Shown here one piece after another: positions 22,926 through 35,321 of a stretch of 64,000 nt of DNA (within the stretch, counting starts at the first letter, position 1; every line of letters begins with the position of its first letter). The position numbers and the translations under genes were made by a program. The notes beneath the pieces were generated by a model. It worked only from the letters and a program-made list of their open reading frames with translations. It did no database searches and had not been told where the DNA came from. Origin of the DNA: Paramacrobiotus metropolitanus (lineage: Eukaryota > Tardigrada > Eutardigrada > Parachela > Macrobiotidae); NCBI RefSeq assembly GCF_019649055.1, contig NW_026570225.1, positions 1,612,001 to 1,676,000 of the forward strand, given 5' to 3'.

Positions 22926-25900
22926 ATGCCGTTCGGACGCAAGACGGATAATCCCGCTGTTAAGCGCTCATCCTATTATGTGTGTTTTATTGGTGCGAAA
23001 GAAAGCTCCGTCATTCGGGATCATAATAATGGACACGAGTTCGTTTATCCGGCGATGCACTATCTGCTGCGCAGTCTCATGGAAAATGGACCTCTCGCTA
23101 ACGCACCCAAAATCACCTTGCAGGTACGCTACATGCGAATAAATTAAACCAGTCTCGAAAAATGTATAATTTAATTATTGTATACAGTAAGTGCAGCAAT
23201 CTGAAAAGATTCATTATGATAAAAGCATGTTTATGTCGGAATAGTTTACCAGTGTGAGGCATCCTGGAAAACGCAGACCGGTAACTAAAGCACCATGCCG
23301 GCTAAAGTGTTTTAATTTGACATTGTAATACGTACTATGTAGCACTCATGTTCTGAAGTCTTGTTAACCGTAAACGAAATCTGCGGTTGGATAATGGCGA
23401 GTCAGGAACACTTCTTTTTAAGCATTTATTTTTTGAGATGTTTTCGCTGCATACGATAGATGCAATACCTTGTTCTTAAACGTATGACTTTGATTCCGTA
23501 TCCATTTTATGTTACGATAATCCGTACTTCTCAAAGTTACTTAGTCATCACCGGCGGTGACCTGCCTGCACTGAACAGAGAACTAACAAGAAGACCGATT
23601 GTGCAGATCCTGGGTGTTGCATTAGATGCTACCATGCCGGCATCACATCTTTATGTTCCACATAAGTTTAACCTAGGGTAGCTGTTGGACCTTTGTGATG
23701 CGGTTTTCATAGTTCATAGTTCTAACTACAGTACGTATATATAGCAATTAACTGCAAGGACAACATAAAGTAGCAAAAGTATGAAGCTAATTTTGCGGCT
23801 GGGCTTTTTGGGATCGAACTCCACCGAAGCAAATCAAAAGATGTACAATACTAGACCAACGCTCATACTCTCCATTGCGGACAATCGCAACACAGCCATT
23901 CTGTTCGGCACAGAATGCAATACAGAAAAGGCGACTACATATCTGTAGGTCATAAAGGAGTGGTATTACGATCATATAATATTCCGTAACCTAATTAAGC
24001 GTAATATTCCTTTATTAGAAATAATTGAGTAATATTTTGCGTATAGACATATGGTTATGCATGCTAATAATTACGTTGGTAAATGGCAATGGCCTGCGGG
24101 TCCCAGATATGCTGATATGGGACACCTGTAACGCACGTGCGCAGCGCAGATATTACGGCATCGATGTTTGTTATTGCTGTTGGATAGTTTGCTACAAAGT
24201 GATACGGCATATGATATATCCAATCAAATCACCGCTCGAAAGAACTGTTTCTTCTAAATCTACTGTAAATCTGTCAACAGGCTTTTATCGTGTATGCAAA
24301 TTTGAAAGTGTTAAGTTGTGCACCATATTATGCGTATCAAAACATGTCGCTGCATTATGCCCTACGCTAGCGGATTTCCATACGGTCTCTACTGTATTTC
24401 CAGAAGTGTACTGTAAATTGTTAATTGTATTGTCATTTGTTAAGGAGAAAGTTCACGTACAACCTATCTTGGAAAGTGAGATTTTCAAACTAAGACTATT
24501 AACTTTATTGTTTCAAGACGAGCGGAGTGGAACATTTAAGTGGAAATGCAGCACATAATACGCTGTGACACCGTTTACAACTATGCAGATTGAGCACACA
24601 ATGGATGTATCATTACGATTAATTAATCGGTATAAATTTCCCGTATCCATTAAACTTGTATATATGTAACACCAATCTGCCGAGTGTATGTTCGTAGATG
24701 TGGATTATCTGCATACACAAGATTTTGCAGTATTGTATTATTAGTCCCAAAAATATTTACAGTTATTTTTCCACAGAAATTCACGTCTGTGAAATAATAA
24801 GAAAATGTTGGTCGTGTTGACAGCTCGATTAAAAGGTGGCAATGATGCATGTAATTTACTTTTCAGGTGAGCGCAAAGGGCCTAAAAATCATTCAGAATG
24901 TCAGTAGACAAGCACTAACGCCCTCCCGAACCGGCTTGACGCAGGGGAACAACAACAATGTTAAAACGGATACTTTGCGACACAGCATTCCGCATCACTG
25001 CATCACATGTGCTTACCAGGGAGAACCGCCGTACGATGATTTGGTGGCCACCATTCTGCTAATCTTCAAGTAAAAAAAACTCAGTGTACTTGACCATTTC
25101 CCCTGGCGTGTAAATGACAGTCAAGGATCAATCAGAATTTGTTACGTTGATATTTTAATTGTTGTAAAATAGACTCAGAATGCGCACCATAGCGTAGGCA
25201 CAGCGGAATCTGGCTGTACTCTTATGGTTAGGTCACCTATGATAATATGTGACCATATTCCCGTGTGGTAGCTGGTAACTGGTAGCACAGGAGCGGATTT
25301 TATAAGTACTTTTTTCAAATTCATATGAACATTTTTGGTATTGCGTGTACGTATACGCTGATAATTTTGACGCTTTGCACGTGCACGTGGTTGGAAATTT
25401 ATGTTTTGATTTATCGGATATATGCATGTATTTCCAGAAAATGTTTTAAAAACTTATGTGAGTTTGATATTGCTAATCCAGTAATTCATGGCAACCTTTA
25501 ATTTTCACACAAAAAGCATTTTTGGCTAATTATGAGCAACGGTGTTAGTAAATCAGACAAATGAAATTGGTAATGGTTGACTGAGCGTCTGCTATAGTTA
25601 ACACGGTGAGATTGAGTTGAGTGATGGTCAAGGGTCTTCTCAGTAATCCGTACTTCTGGTACCTGCTACTAATTTTGCAAATTGTAAAAAATTTTGATGC
25701 CTGATCATATTGATGTGCCTACTGCCTATTGCTAAAGGGGTGAAAGGTGGTGACCAAGTCAAAACTCGAAGGTGGTGTTAGAGAATCTTTTGATGGTAGA
25801 TTCCTGCTCGTCCTAGATAAATTAATGGAATAAAAACCATCTGAAATCATGTCGACATTTTTGATGTTTGTATTTTATATCGTATTAAGTCGCCACTCAC

Positions 25901-27127
25901 ACGTAGTCATGATGTTCCAGTGTTTTGTTTGGCTCATTTAATTACGTTGTTTGTAGCCCGGCCACTCACTGCCCGGTGCACATCCACGTGTACCGCTGTG
26001 ATTCATCCAAAACGGCCACACTGCTAACCCACCAGCTGGCCGTCATGGCCGAGCGACCGGAAAATCAAACACGGTTCGCCGCCATCGAAGAGCGTCTGCG
26101 TGGCCGCGGCCTGCTCCATCCCATCAGTTTGCAGCAGTCGACCCCCGGCGGCGAGTACCGCAACGGCACACCGAACAGTCGCGGCGGCGGAGCGGCTGTA
26201 TTGTCCGACGGCCAGAGTTCCGGCCGAACCAGCAGTAGTCCGGAAACCAGCGAGACCGGGAAGGGCAAGCGGCCCTTATCACTGACCTCATCCACCGAGA
26301 ACAAAGATCACATCATTCCACTGGACAAGGTGGCGCAAAACGCCGATAAACTAGCTATGGAGCTGAAAGAACGATTAAAAACCCGCGATACGAATCCCAT
26401 TCTGTTGCCACCCAAAGACTACGATACAGTTAACCGCGGTCGAGGTAAAACCGGCATCAAGGTCACTGCCGCCGAGGAGGGGTCGGAATCGGAAGCTGCT
26501 AAGCCGGCTGAGAGTAGCGTGGCCAAAAACAGTATCGAAGGCGCGGAAGACGACGACGAGTGGAATATCCACGAGGAGGAAGAGGACGACGTGGTTAGTC
26601 GCGAGCATCCCGTGATTACCAAAGCGGATCTGGGCACGAACGGCTTCCAGGAACGGATGAAGCGTTACTGCTCCATGAACGATGTGTTCGGGGAGAGCGT
26701 AAATAATGGCGCTTATATGGCGCCGAAGATCCCCGATGTCGGCTCACCGGCGGCGGCGGCGGCGGCACCGACTGGTTCGGATGCTAGCGCGGCGTATCGT
26801 CCGCGACCGTACTATTTCAGTACCGTGGAGGAGAACGAAAAGGGCAAGGTAAAGACCAGTAGTAAAACAGCACTGGTGGCCGAGTTCCGGAATAAACCGG
26901 TACAAGAAATCACGGAGGGTGACATTACAGCGTCGCTACGCGAATCCCAGATGATCGTGCAGTCGTACGTACGGCCGTCGATGCCGTTGAAGCGCAATCA
27001 GCGACCCGTGGTCAATGAGCGCATTCGACCGGCTTCCTTCTACGAACGGATTCGATTCGACGATCAGGATTTTCAAGAGGGACGCTTTGTCAGGCCCGAA
27101 CTGATCTATTACCAGTACCGCTGCTGA
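22926..27127 (+). CDS. PTB/PID-like domain protein, 3 exons, 523 residues
   Basis: Exons 22926-23123, 24867-25069 and 25957-27127 join in phase (ITLQ/VSAKG; IF-N-PATHC). The start ATG follows an in-frame TAG at 22911. Residues about 15-180 look like a phosphotyrosine-binding/PID fold, an adaptor module that binds peptide motifs. Seen: SYYVCFIGAKESSV, then KITLQVSAKGLKII, HSIPHHCITCAYQGEPPYDD, and HCPVHIHVYRCDSSKTATL leading into a C-terminal helix ending NQTRFAAIEERL. The remaining 340 residues are low complexity and probably disordered: Ser/Gly/Pro-rich, an acidic patch around 330-347 (EDDDEWNIHEEEEDD), a seven-Ala run near 400, and a Tyr/Arg-rich end. No catalytic domain is visible, so an adaptor role is inferred. 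The exact PTB subfamily was not identified. Confidence 0.85.
24025..24558 (+). other. Long open frame within intron 1 of the PTB gene
   Basis: The frame is open for 177 codons in AT-rich intron sequence, opening with a non-ATG codon. It is rich in Cys, Val and Leu with no recognised domain. It is possibly chance, possibly a remnant of an inserted element or a nested gene. Confidence 0.2.
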
Positions 27128-30100
27128 AGTGGCACCGCAGTCTAGAGAGCCTTTCAAAAAATACGTTTTCTGATATAATATTTATCAATATAGATATTTA
27201 TTACAATATTGTGTGCTGGTCATGGTGCGTGCATATGTTCACCGCACTGATTCATGGCGATAATTGTTAGATTTGGTCACAAAATGTGTCTGTTTCCGAT
27301 ATACAGATGGTCTGATTTTATTTACATTGGCGCTTTACCTATTTTTACATGCAGTTATGGCATTTTGTGCTTTGTCAACGCTTTCTGAAGTATGATGGCG
27401 CTAAGGCAAAAATAGAAATATATATGGATTAATGACGACGACAAACTGGTCGGTTACGTGCTGCGTTAAATTATGGAGTGGGCGTTTGCGGTACTAATCA
27501 TCATTCAAATAGTGCTGTTATGAGCACTATTATCCCGCGCAAAATGTGTCCACGTATATTATTAGCATATGATAATGTATGAATTGATCAAATCTAGGCA
27601 CTTTCTTTACAAGTAAGATGTGCAGCCGGGTGCCTTTTTTGAAGTCAGTGTGGTGACGGCATTGGTATTGTACTACGATCCGTAGTCGTACTATATATGT
27701 ATGCCAACATTATGGGGGTATGCGACCAGTGCTTCCCGTGTAGGCTGAATCGATTTGCATTTTGGCACCGAAAATTAATTTTTTTGTGCCGGAAACAATA
27801 AATTTTGGAACTCTGTGCTACAGAAATTTATAATTTAATTGTAGCGGAGTCTTAACATTGAAGTAGCAGTAAACACAACCGACGAAAACTTTGCTACATA
27901 AGTTCCACACTTGTACAGTATATGTGAAAAGCTCTATGAAAAATTTGCTCCATACCTTCTTTCCACCCTTCCAGTCTCTTTGAAACAGAATGTTTTGTAC
28001 GAGTATGTTGTTAATTTTTGTGCACGATTTCGATCAAAATTTTCGCTAAAAACCACCCAGGGAAACTTGAAGAGCACACATATATACGTAACCCCCCCTA
28101 AAATTTGTAAACGTGAATTATAAAAATATTACCTACAAAAACACGAATGTAATACACTGTACCAGGAAATATTGAATGAAATATGCAAAAATGCGTGCGC
28201 ATAAAATTATGCTGATATCACTTTTGGCTGCTGTAATTTAATTTATTTTAACAAACTTCAAGCAGACTAACTTCTATAAATAATCCTGGAAAACCTTCAT
28301 GAAAAATTGTCAAAATTGATAATAGTGCATTATTCCGTTCCGAAGAATTGAAGGGAAACTTCCCGAATCAGCAAAATTTAATTTGTAAAGATTTGATTTA
28401 GAAGCTGAACCGTCAGTTTTATGTTGTACAGAGTACTGTGTTGGACTAGTACTCGTACTTTTACAAATAATGTTACTGACGCTTTCAAAGTAAGGCTTCT
28501 CAGTCTTTGATTACCAGTAGTCCTGCTCAAAAACAACGCTAATGATTATATTTCACAAACTGACGGTTGTGTTAAGTATTATTATTTATCAATCAATTCC
28601 CAGTGGCTGCGACTGAGAGAAACATTCATATAGGTACAGATATATATACTGTAGATAGATTAATCTGGATAAATTATCATAGCACATATATAAAGATCTA
28701 TTTATACATATAAAGATCTATTATATAAAGATCTATTTATCAAAGTTTGATAGTGAGGTATTATATACATAAAAACAGTTTTCTGTATTCTGATGGAATA
28801 ATTGCGGTCTCTTTTGAGAACTGCATCGCCTTTAGTTTGCACTCATGTCATTGCAAAAGTTAAAACGGAAATTTTTACAGTGGAGATGCAATGTCAGCAA
28901 CTTTTAAAAACGATTTTTGAATCCTATAACGAATTCCAATGTTACCACATCAGCAGGTTTAATCTATTATGCACTGCGGATTAACCAGTTATGAATATGT
29001 TTAGCTTCAAGGAAACGAACGGAAAAACTCGATCAGTACATAGAAGCGGTACACACAGCACAATGCACAAAGCACGCATAAAATCCGGTCGTACATCATG
29101 GATATCACTTTTCATTCTACCTGCAATTAATCAAAAAGTAATTTATTACCCTTAATAGTAGCTGTGCAATATCGCTTACATATAAACAAAAATTTATCGA
29201 CAGAAAGAATTCCCATTATTGATGCAAATCGTGCTATATTGCTGCAATTATTTTCCGATCAATCCTTCGAGGGAAATTCAAGCATCGCTGCTGAATGTGA
29301 TGACTATTTAGGCTACGATGTAATTACCTTCGGATACCATACCAAGTTACATAATTTATTTGATATTTGTGTGAGCGAATTGTCTGTAGCATTGGTAATA
29401 TTACCGCCAAAAATGTGGACGCGCGTAATTAAAGGTTCTAGCAAAATTACTGTTTTGTTCTCAGGCTCCTTTTAACCTTCAGTCTTACTAAATAATTTGT
29501 CTCATTAGTTTAGCCATTAGATTTAGATACCTAGCTGTGCAACGCCGCATACTGGTGTACCCTTTGCCAGCCTCATAAAAATTGCTTCCGATAATTTTTA
29601 AATAATTCGACAATGTTGTTTAATATTCATTTTATCTAGTCAAATATTGGTAATAGCAATTCAAATGCTCGTCTACTGTATATGTGATATTTAATGTGAT
29701 ATTTGCTTCTTTGGTTCTCACAGTTTGTGTGTAATCTTTCGGCAAAGATTTGTGACATCATAATCATCTTCGGAATTTCGATGACTACATAATTTTGCCG
29801 CTCAGGCATCTTTGTCAGCGGTTTAAACCAGAGCTTTTTTCATGCTACAAATTCACGTGATCGTACAATTGCAACAATATCATGCTGTACACGGTACAAA
29901 TAATGTGGTGCTCCGAATTTTGACAATTAAAATAAAGCCGCTCTCTCCGCATGCAAAGTAATGATGCCCAGCAGCTATTAGCAAACTTTTTTGACATTAA
30001 GACCGTTTTGTTGAACAATAATAACATCTGTTCATGTCGTTAATTTTCGCATTTTTGACGGATTTGTCACAGACAAAATTACAGGCCGGTAATGGATTAG

Positions 30101-31376
30101 CGCATATCATTTACTAAGAGGGAAAAGTCGAAAATCGAAACTCAACAGGGCGTGGTGGTGATGGGAAATTCGTCATATCCTGGAAAATTATGGGAAAAAC
30201 ATCGTGTTAAATAAAACGTTTTTCTTGAACAAGGTAAAGAAAACAAAGGTAAATTGGCAAATATAATTATAAAGACCACGAATTCTTAGTATTTATCAGT
30301 AAGTCCTTACTGTACGATTTTCCACATCTGTTGCCTTTAAAAGAGAGCGCAACAACACTGCCGGAAATCATCAACAGCACTCTCGAAAGCTGTTTGTCTG
30401 TGATTTAACCTGGTAAGCAAATGAAGGTTAAATAAAACATTTGCGTGCTTAAGTGGCTTGGTTAATCTGTTTGACCATAGTTAATGCGTCCCCCACACAA
30501 AAGCGGCTTTCTTCCAGTGCCGCCGATCCGATCCACTGCACATGCCGGGCACCTTGGAGACAGAATTGCGGTTTTATTTTTAATGAATTATCCGCAGCTG
30601 CACGAGCACACGGCAGACATTTGACTATAAAATTGTATAATCTGTATTTGCTATGTGTAACAAAAAACTATCAAAACGGCACACTTTCTACACACACTGC
30701 ATAGCATTGCACAGTCGGTTAAGTTGCAGCGCTGACAATTTGCCCGGAAGCCGGTTTTTGGGTTTGTGTACATAAAACACTCGCAGTCGATTAAAGCGAT
30801 TACTACGTTTTCTCTCTCTCTCTTCAAAGAAAATGCGCCAGGCAATACTAAACGATAAGACACCAGCGCTCGAATTGGAGAAAAGAGAAGCGCACGGCGG
30901 TGTTACAAGAAAACAAAATGCCAAAATCAACATGCGTAATGCGCCCGATCAGCCAATCAAGGAGCGCGCGGCCCGGCTACGCATACGATGCGTCAAGGGT
31001 ATTACAACAACAGCTAAACAGCAAAGCACACACAGATACCGTACATACACACTGCTGCCGTTGCGCCGAAAAACGCCAAGCGAATCATACAATTCTTCGT
31101 ACTCAGTAGTCTTCGCGCAAGCAAACAACAAAATTTTTTATGATCTTATTTTTTCGAGTGGCGTGTGTGCGGAGTGTGTTTAAAAACTGCAAACTGTCCC
31201 TCAATCATGTCGTAATTTATTATTTTCGTTAAGCTACTTGAGATTTCATAGCATCCAGGTTACCGCAACGTGTGGGCAGATATTACATTTTATCTTGTCT
31301 TTGGAACTACTGGTTGATTTTTTTTGTTTTGTGTGGTGTATGGACTAATTTTAGGGTTAGTGTTACGGATTAGTGA
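27128..31376. other. Long AT-rich spacer, no gene recognised
   Basis: Frames at 29164-29475 (103 codons) and 30833-31183 (116 codons) match nothing known and overlap competing frames. A small tandem repeat lies at 28686-28741. If the PTB gene and the next gene are one locus, this would be an intron. Confidence 0.4.
28686..28741 (+). repeat. Tandem repeat, unit around ATATAAAGATCTATTTA
   Basis: Three closely similar units of 15-20 bases containing TATAAAGATCTATT. Confidence 0.8.
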
Positions 31377-34350
31377 ATGCATCTGTACCGAGACAGTTCC
31401 GGTGCCGTACAACGCCTCGATCTCCCAACTCCCGCGACCGGCAAAATGCTGCCCGCGGTACCCACTCGGACGTCTAGTCTCAATCCGGAATTCAAACCCG
31501 ACAAATCCCGCCGTTCACCCACTGATTTATTTGAACGCTACCTGAAATCCGCATATTATCCGGATGCCAACGGGATAACGTCATCGTCAACCAACCTGAA
31601 TGCCAACGTCAACAACGTCAGCGGCGGCGCGGACAGCTTGCGACACAGTTTCCGTGCCGGCTTACCTGGTCATCGGTCGCGCGCTGGCCTGTCGCCGGCC
31701 GCCAGCGCCGTCGTCAACAACAACAACAACGTCGTCAACACCGCTGGCATGGTACGTGTCAACATTCCCACCTCAGCTGACCATCATGTGCGCGAGGCAC
31801 GGGCGTCATCCAATTCGCCGCCCATGTACAAGATCCGCGCACGATCCAACAGCTTCAAGGAAAACGATAAGAACGGCTGGATTACCGTGGGTCCAGAGTT
31901 CTCCATTAAACCGGCCCATGGTGTCCAGCCTGTGATCAATGTTACCATACTTCCCACCTTAAAAACATCCGAGCCGGATTATAGCGGCAGTGGGAGTGGC
32001 GTGGTTGTCGTGCCGGAGAGGATTATTAGTGGGACGGGCGGGGTGAATGTGCAGTCACTGGGCAGTGGGCACGGCAGACCGCCGGTGTTAACCGCCAAAA
32101 ATGCAATCGTTTCCGGTAAGCTGTTGTTACACATGCGCCGCTGTATATTACTGTACGGGCGTGTCCTCGGCTTCCTTTTCTGAATAATGAAATTTAACAA
32201 ATTTTTCGTTTAAGATATGTATGAAAGTTTTATAACGAACTTATATCAAAGTTGTTTTTCGAGTAATTAGCGACGTCATTTTTGTCATAATTGTTTGTAA
32301 GGCTGTTAGCTTATTAGATTGGCAGAACTTGAAGTTAAATTGGTTTTCTAAGGAGTAAGTCAGGAGGCATTTCCTTCACGCGTTTGGTGTGCGTTCTGGT
32401 ATAATCTATTACGGAATTGCGTAACAAAACTTCTTGTGGTTGCAATTCACCAGCACTCGCGCACGATTTCCGGTAATTAGCTAATTACAAGTCTTGATAT
32501 TTCCAACATGGCGCTGCTAGTGACACTGTCACGACTGTTAACAAACAAAGTCATTATCCGCTATAATACTTTAACAATTAGGATCATGTTCTACATATCC
32601 GCTCGTATATCAACAGTTGGTTAGAACATTACAATAGGCAATTAAAAGTTGACAGATGATTGGTAAAAAAGTATTTTCCTTTGATTTGTATAATCTCGCT
32701 AATCCAATCGCAAAATTCTACAAAAGACATTCGACATTATTGCCTGAATGCATAGTATTGTACACATAAGATCAATGCAGCGAAACGGATAATACTTCGC
32801 ATTATCCAGTATGTACTATAAGTTGCAGTACGTCTGAAGGAAATGCCAATAAAACTAAAAATATATCAAAAACTTTTCGTAAATTTGAAGGGTAAAAATT
32901 AAAATTAATCATATTGTCTGTCTTTTACTGATTTGTACATGTTTCACAATGTGTTGAGTGTTTGATCATGAGCTTGTTCAGTACTTATTGTACGTTATAT
33001 TCTTACCATTCTTAGTGATACAGTTACGTAATGAACGCACAAGACGACTTTACATTCCATGCTATTTACAAAAAGATTCTATGACATTAACCCAGATACA
33101 AACATAAATTATTAACGTTGGTATTTTTTATTTGTGGAACAATATTGATGTAATCATTCAAGGGTCGCACTGTGTATAGCTCTCTAGCGTTCCTGCTGTA
33201 GCTTAAAAGTTCAACGCTCAGCGGCGGCTGCGATGCAAATGCACAATGTGCGTACGTATGCGTGAACAGCAAATCGTCAAACAAATGATGGTCACTCATA
33301 CTGCTACCTGATTACCATAAATATGGAAATTTTCTGTGTGATAGATAAACAGAAATTAGATTATGACTGTACGGAATCTTTCCCAGAAATGTTAACCGGA
33401 AGCTGGAAAACGTATAATTTGAAAGTCATAACGTGTTTCTGTTTGTTGTGATAAATATGCAGTGTGTGGTGTTGTAACTGTGGTCAAAATAGAATTCGTA
33501 CAAAAGAGAATAGTCCGTTACGAAATTACGGTTAGCATGTGGAACACATAATATGATTATACGTGCCTCGCTGATTACGATGCCACAAACGCAGAAAGTG
33601 GTCGCACGAATGTAATCCACCGGTTATTTTTTAAATTCGGAAACATTTTTTATTTTCCTTTGACATATATGCAGCTTGTCTTGGCATTGCTATGTATAAG
33701 CTCAAACAAGCTTATATATTATTAGTACAGTACTGGAATTAAGTTTCAGTTTGACTTCATAGTTCATTCGGCTTAAGCATGCTGATCGTGACATCTTAAA
33801 TTTGTCCCGAGTAACCAATGGACAGTTTATTTTGGTATTACAATGTAAATTTAAATGAATTTGTTGAATGCACTGTGCAGATACGACCTGAAAATTTAAA
33901 GGTCTACTCGATACAGCATTAAATAAATACTAGTAATTCACGTTTTAGTAATTTCTGTCTTCTTTTTTGTGATTTGCGCTTTGTTTTGCGATTGTCTTTA
34001 ATTATAATCTTACTGTTTGTTTTACAGCACCAATATCGAATCCTCATTCGATGGAACGTGACGGACTGTACCAAATCTATACCCCACCTCTTCCCCCCGC
34101 AGCAGTTCCTCCCCATGCCGCCCTTCCACCCACCCCGGTGGAGAAGGAGAAACCTCGTCTGTCCACCTTATTGCGCCGTCGCAATTCGAGTATGTCACGC
34201 GCCCACACACTACAGAATAGCAGCCAACCCTTTCAGCGGACCTACTCCATGAATTTGAAATCCGCACTGAAAAAACGCTCCAGCTCTCAAAGTTATTTTG
34301 AACCGAAGAAGAGCGTGACCTTTGCTGATTATACGACGGTGTACAGCTGA
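31377..34350 (+). CDS. Basic Ser/Asn-rich protein with C-terminal RVxF-like motif, 2 exons
   Basis: Exons 31377-32115 and 34028-34350 join in phase through CCG/GTAAGC and TTTTACAG (IVS-A-PISNPHS), giving 353 residues. The ATG directly follows an in-frame TGA (31374-31376), so it is a plausible start, although an upstream spliced exon is possible. The protein has no globular domain I recognise. It is rich in Ser, Asn, Pro and Arg, with Asn runs near residue 115, kinase-site-like clusters (RARSNS, LRRRNSS, KKRSSS), and the ending KKSVTFADYTTVYS. KSVTF fits the RVxF consensus used to dock protein phosphatase 1, so a phosphatase-targeting role is possible but only inferred. It lies 4.2 kb downstream of the PTB gene, on the same strand. 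Confidence 0.7.
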
Positions 34351-35321
34351 GAAAACCACAGAACGGAATTTCTCATGTTTCCTATACTTTTTGTACATAT
34401 CTATTCTGGAGCAGCGATCATCGCTCATTTTGCCCGCGCCATTGTTACAACAAACTTGCATCAATCAGTGCTTGCGTAGAGAGCGTGGAATCTGCCGTGT
34501 GGACCGCGATGAGTCAAATGTTGTGCGCGCGGCCCCGTTGTCGATCATATCAGCCAATCTCATTATGGATTCACAAAAAAATTACGCTCACACAATACAA
34601 CCCCAACGGGCCAACAACAACGCGATGTGTACGCGCGCACAGCGTACGTAGCACGGCAGGAGTGTATATAGTTTTGGCAGCCAATAGATGCTTAATCTCA
34701 CGCGTTGGCTTTTGTAATTAACTATATCCAAAAGGCACCCGCCGGCACTGTTTGTTCCTCTGTGAGACGAAAAAATACCATTGATATTCTTTTAACTCTC
34801 TTTCTAATAACACTGAATATCAATCGGCGTTTTCTCTTTTTGTTGAAAACGAACCTTACCCTACTTGTTTGTTGCGCAACCCGTGATCGCGACGGCGGCG
34901 CATAGTGCGTGCGTCTCCGCATTTTAATGAGACAACCATGGAATGCGACCTTTCATTCACTGTCGCTTTCCCACATGATTTTGTTTGCGTTGTGTAAATG
35001 TCCCGCGGAGAGAACACCTTGTGGATTTCCTTCATGTCATGCGATCTTCTGGCAACTGTTTGCCGTTGGGCCTTTTGATGTGCGTTTGTTTTCTGTTGTA
35101 CCTCCGTGCACGGGTCTTGTTTGATACACGCTGTGAACTGAGCTGATAAGAGAGAGAAAGAGATTAAATACATGTATATGCATCATAAGGATGAGCTCCG
35201 TAGAAAATACTTGTAGTACTAGCTGGCAAACTGCTTCGTTCAAAGTGTTGGCTACTTGAAAAATGATCTACTCTGTAGATAAGCGGTTTACACACTTTCG
35301 AACAGCCTCATATACATACTT
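34351..35321. other. 3' flank, no gene recognised
   Basis: Many short overlapping frames on both strands without motifs. It probably includes the 3' untranslated region of the preceding gene. Confidence 0.45.

Noticed and set aside
26065-26637. Minus-strand frames opposite exon 3 of the PTB gene
   Set aside because: They are shadows of a GC-rich coding exon with supported splice phases on the plus strand.
34051-34350. Independent single-exon gene starting at the ATG at 34051
   Set aside because: The frame is open upstream to an acceptor at 34027 whose phase matches the donor at 32116, so it is better read as the last exon of the preceding gene.
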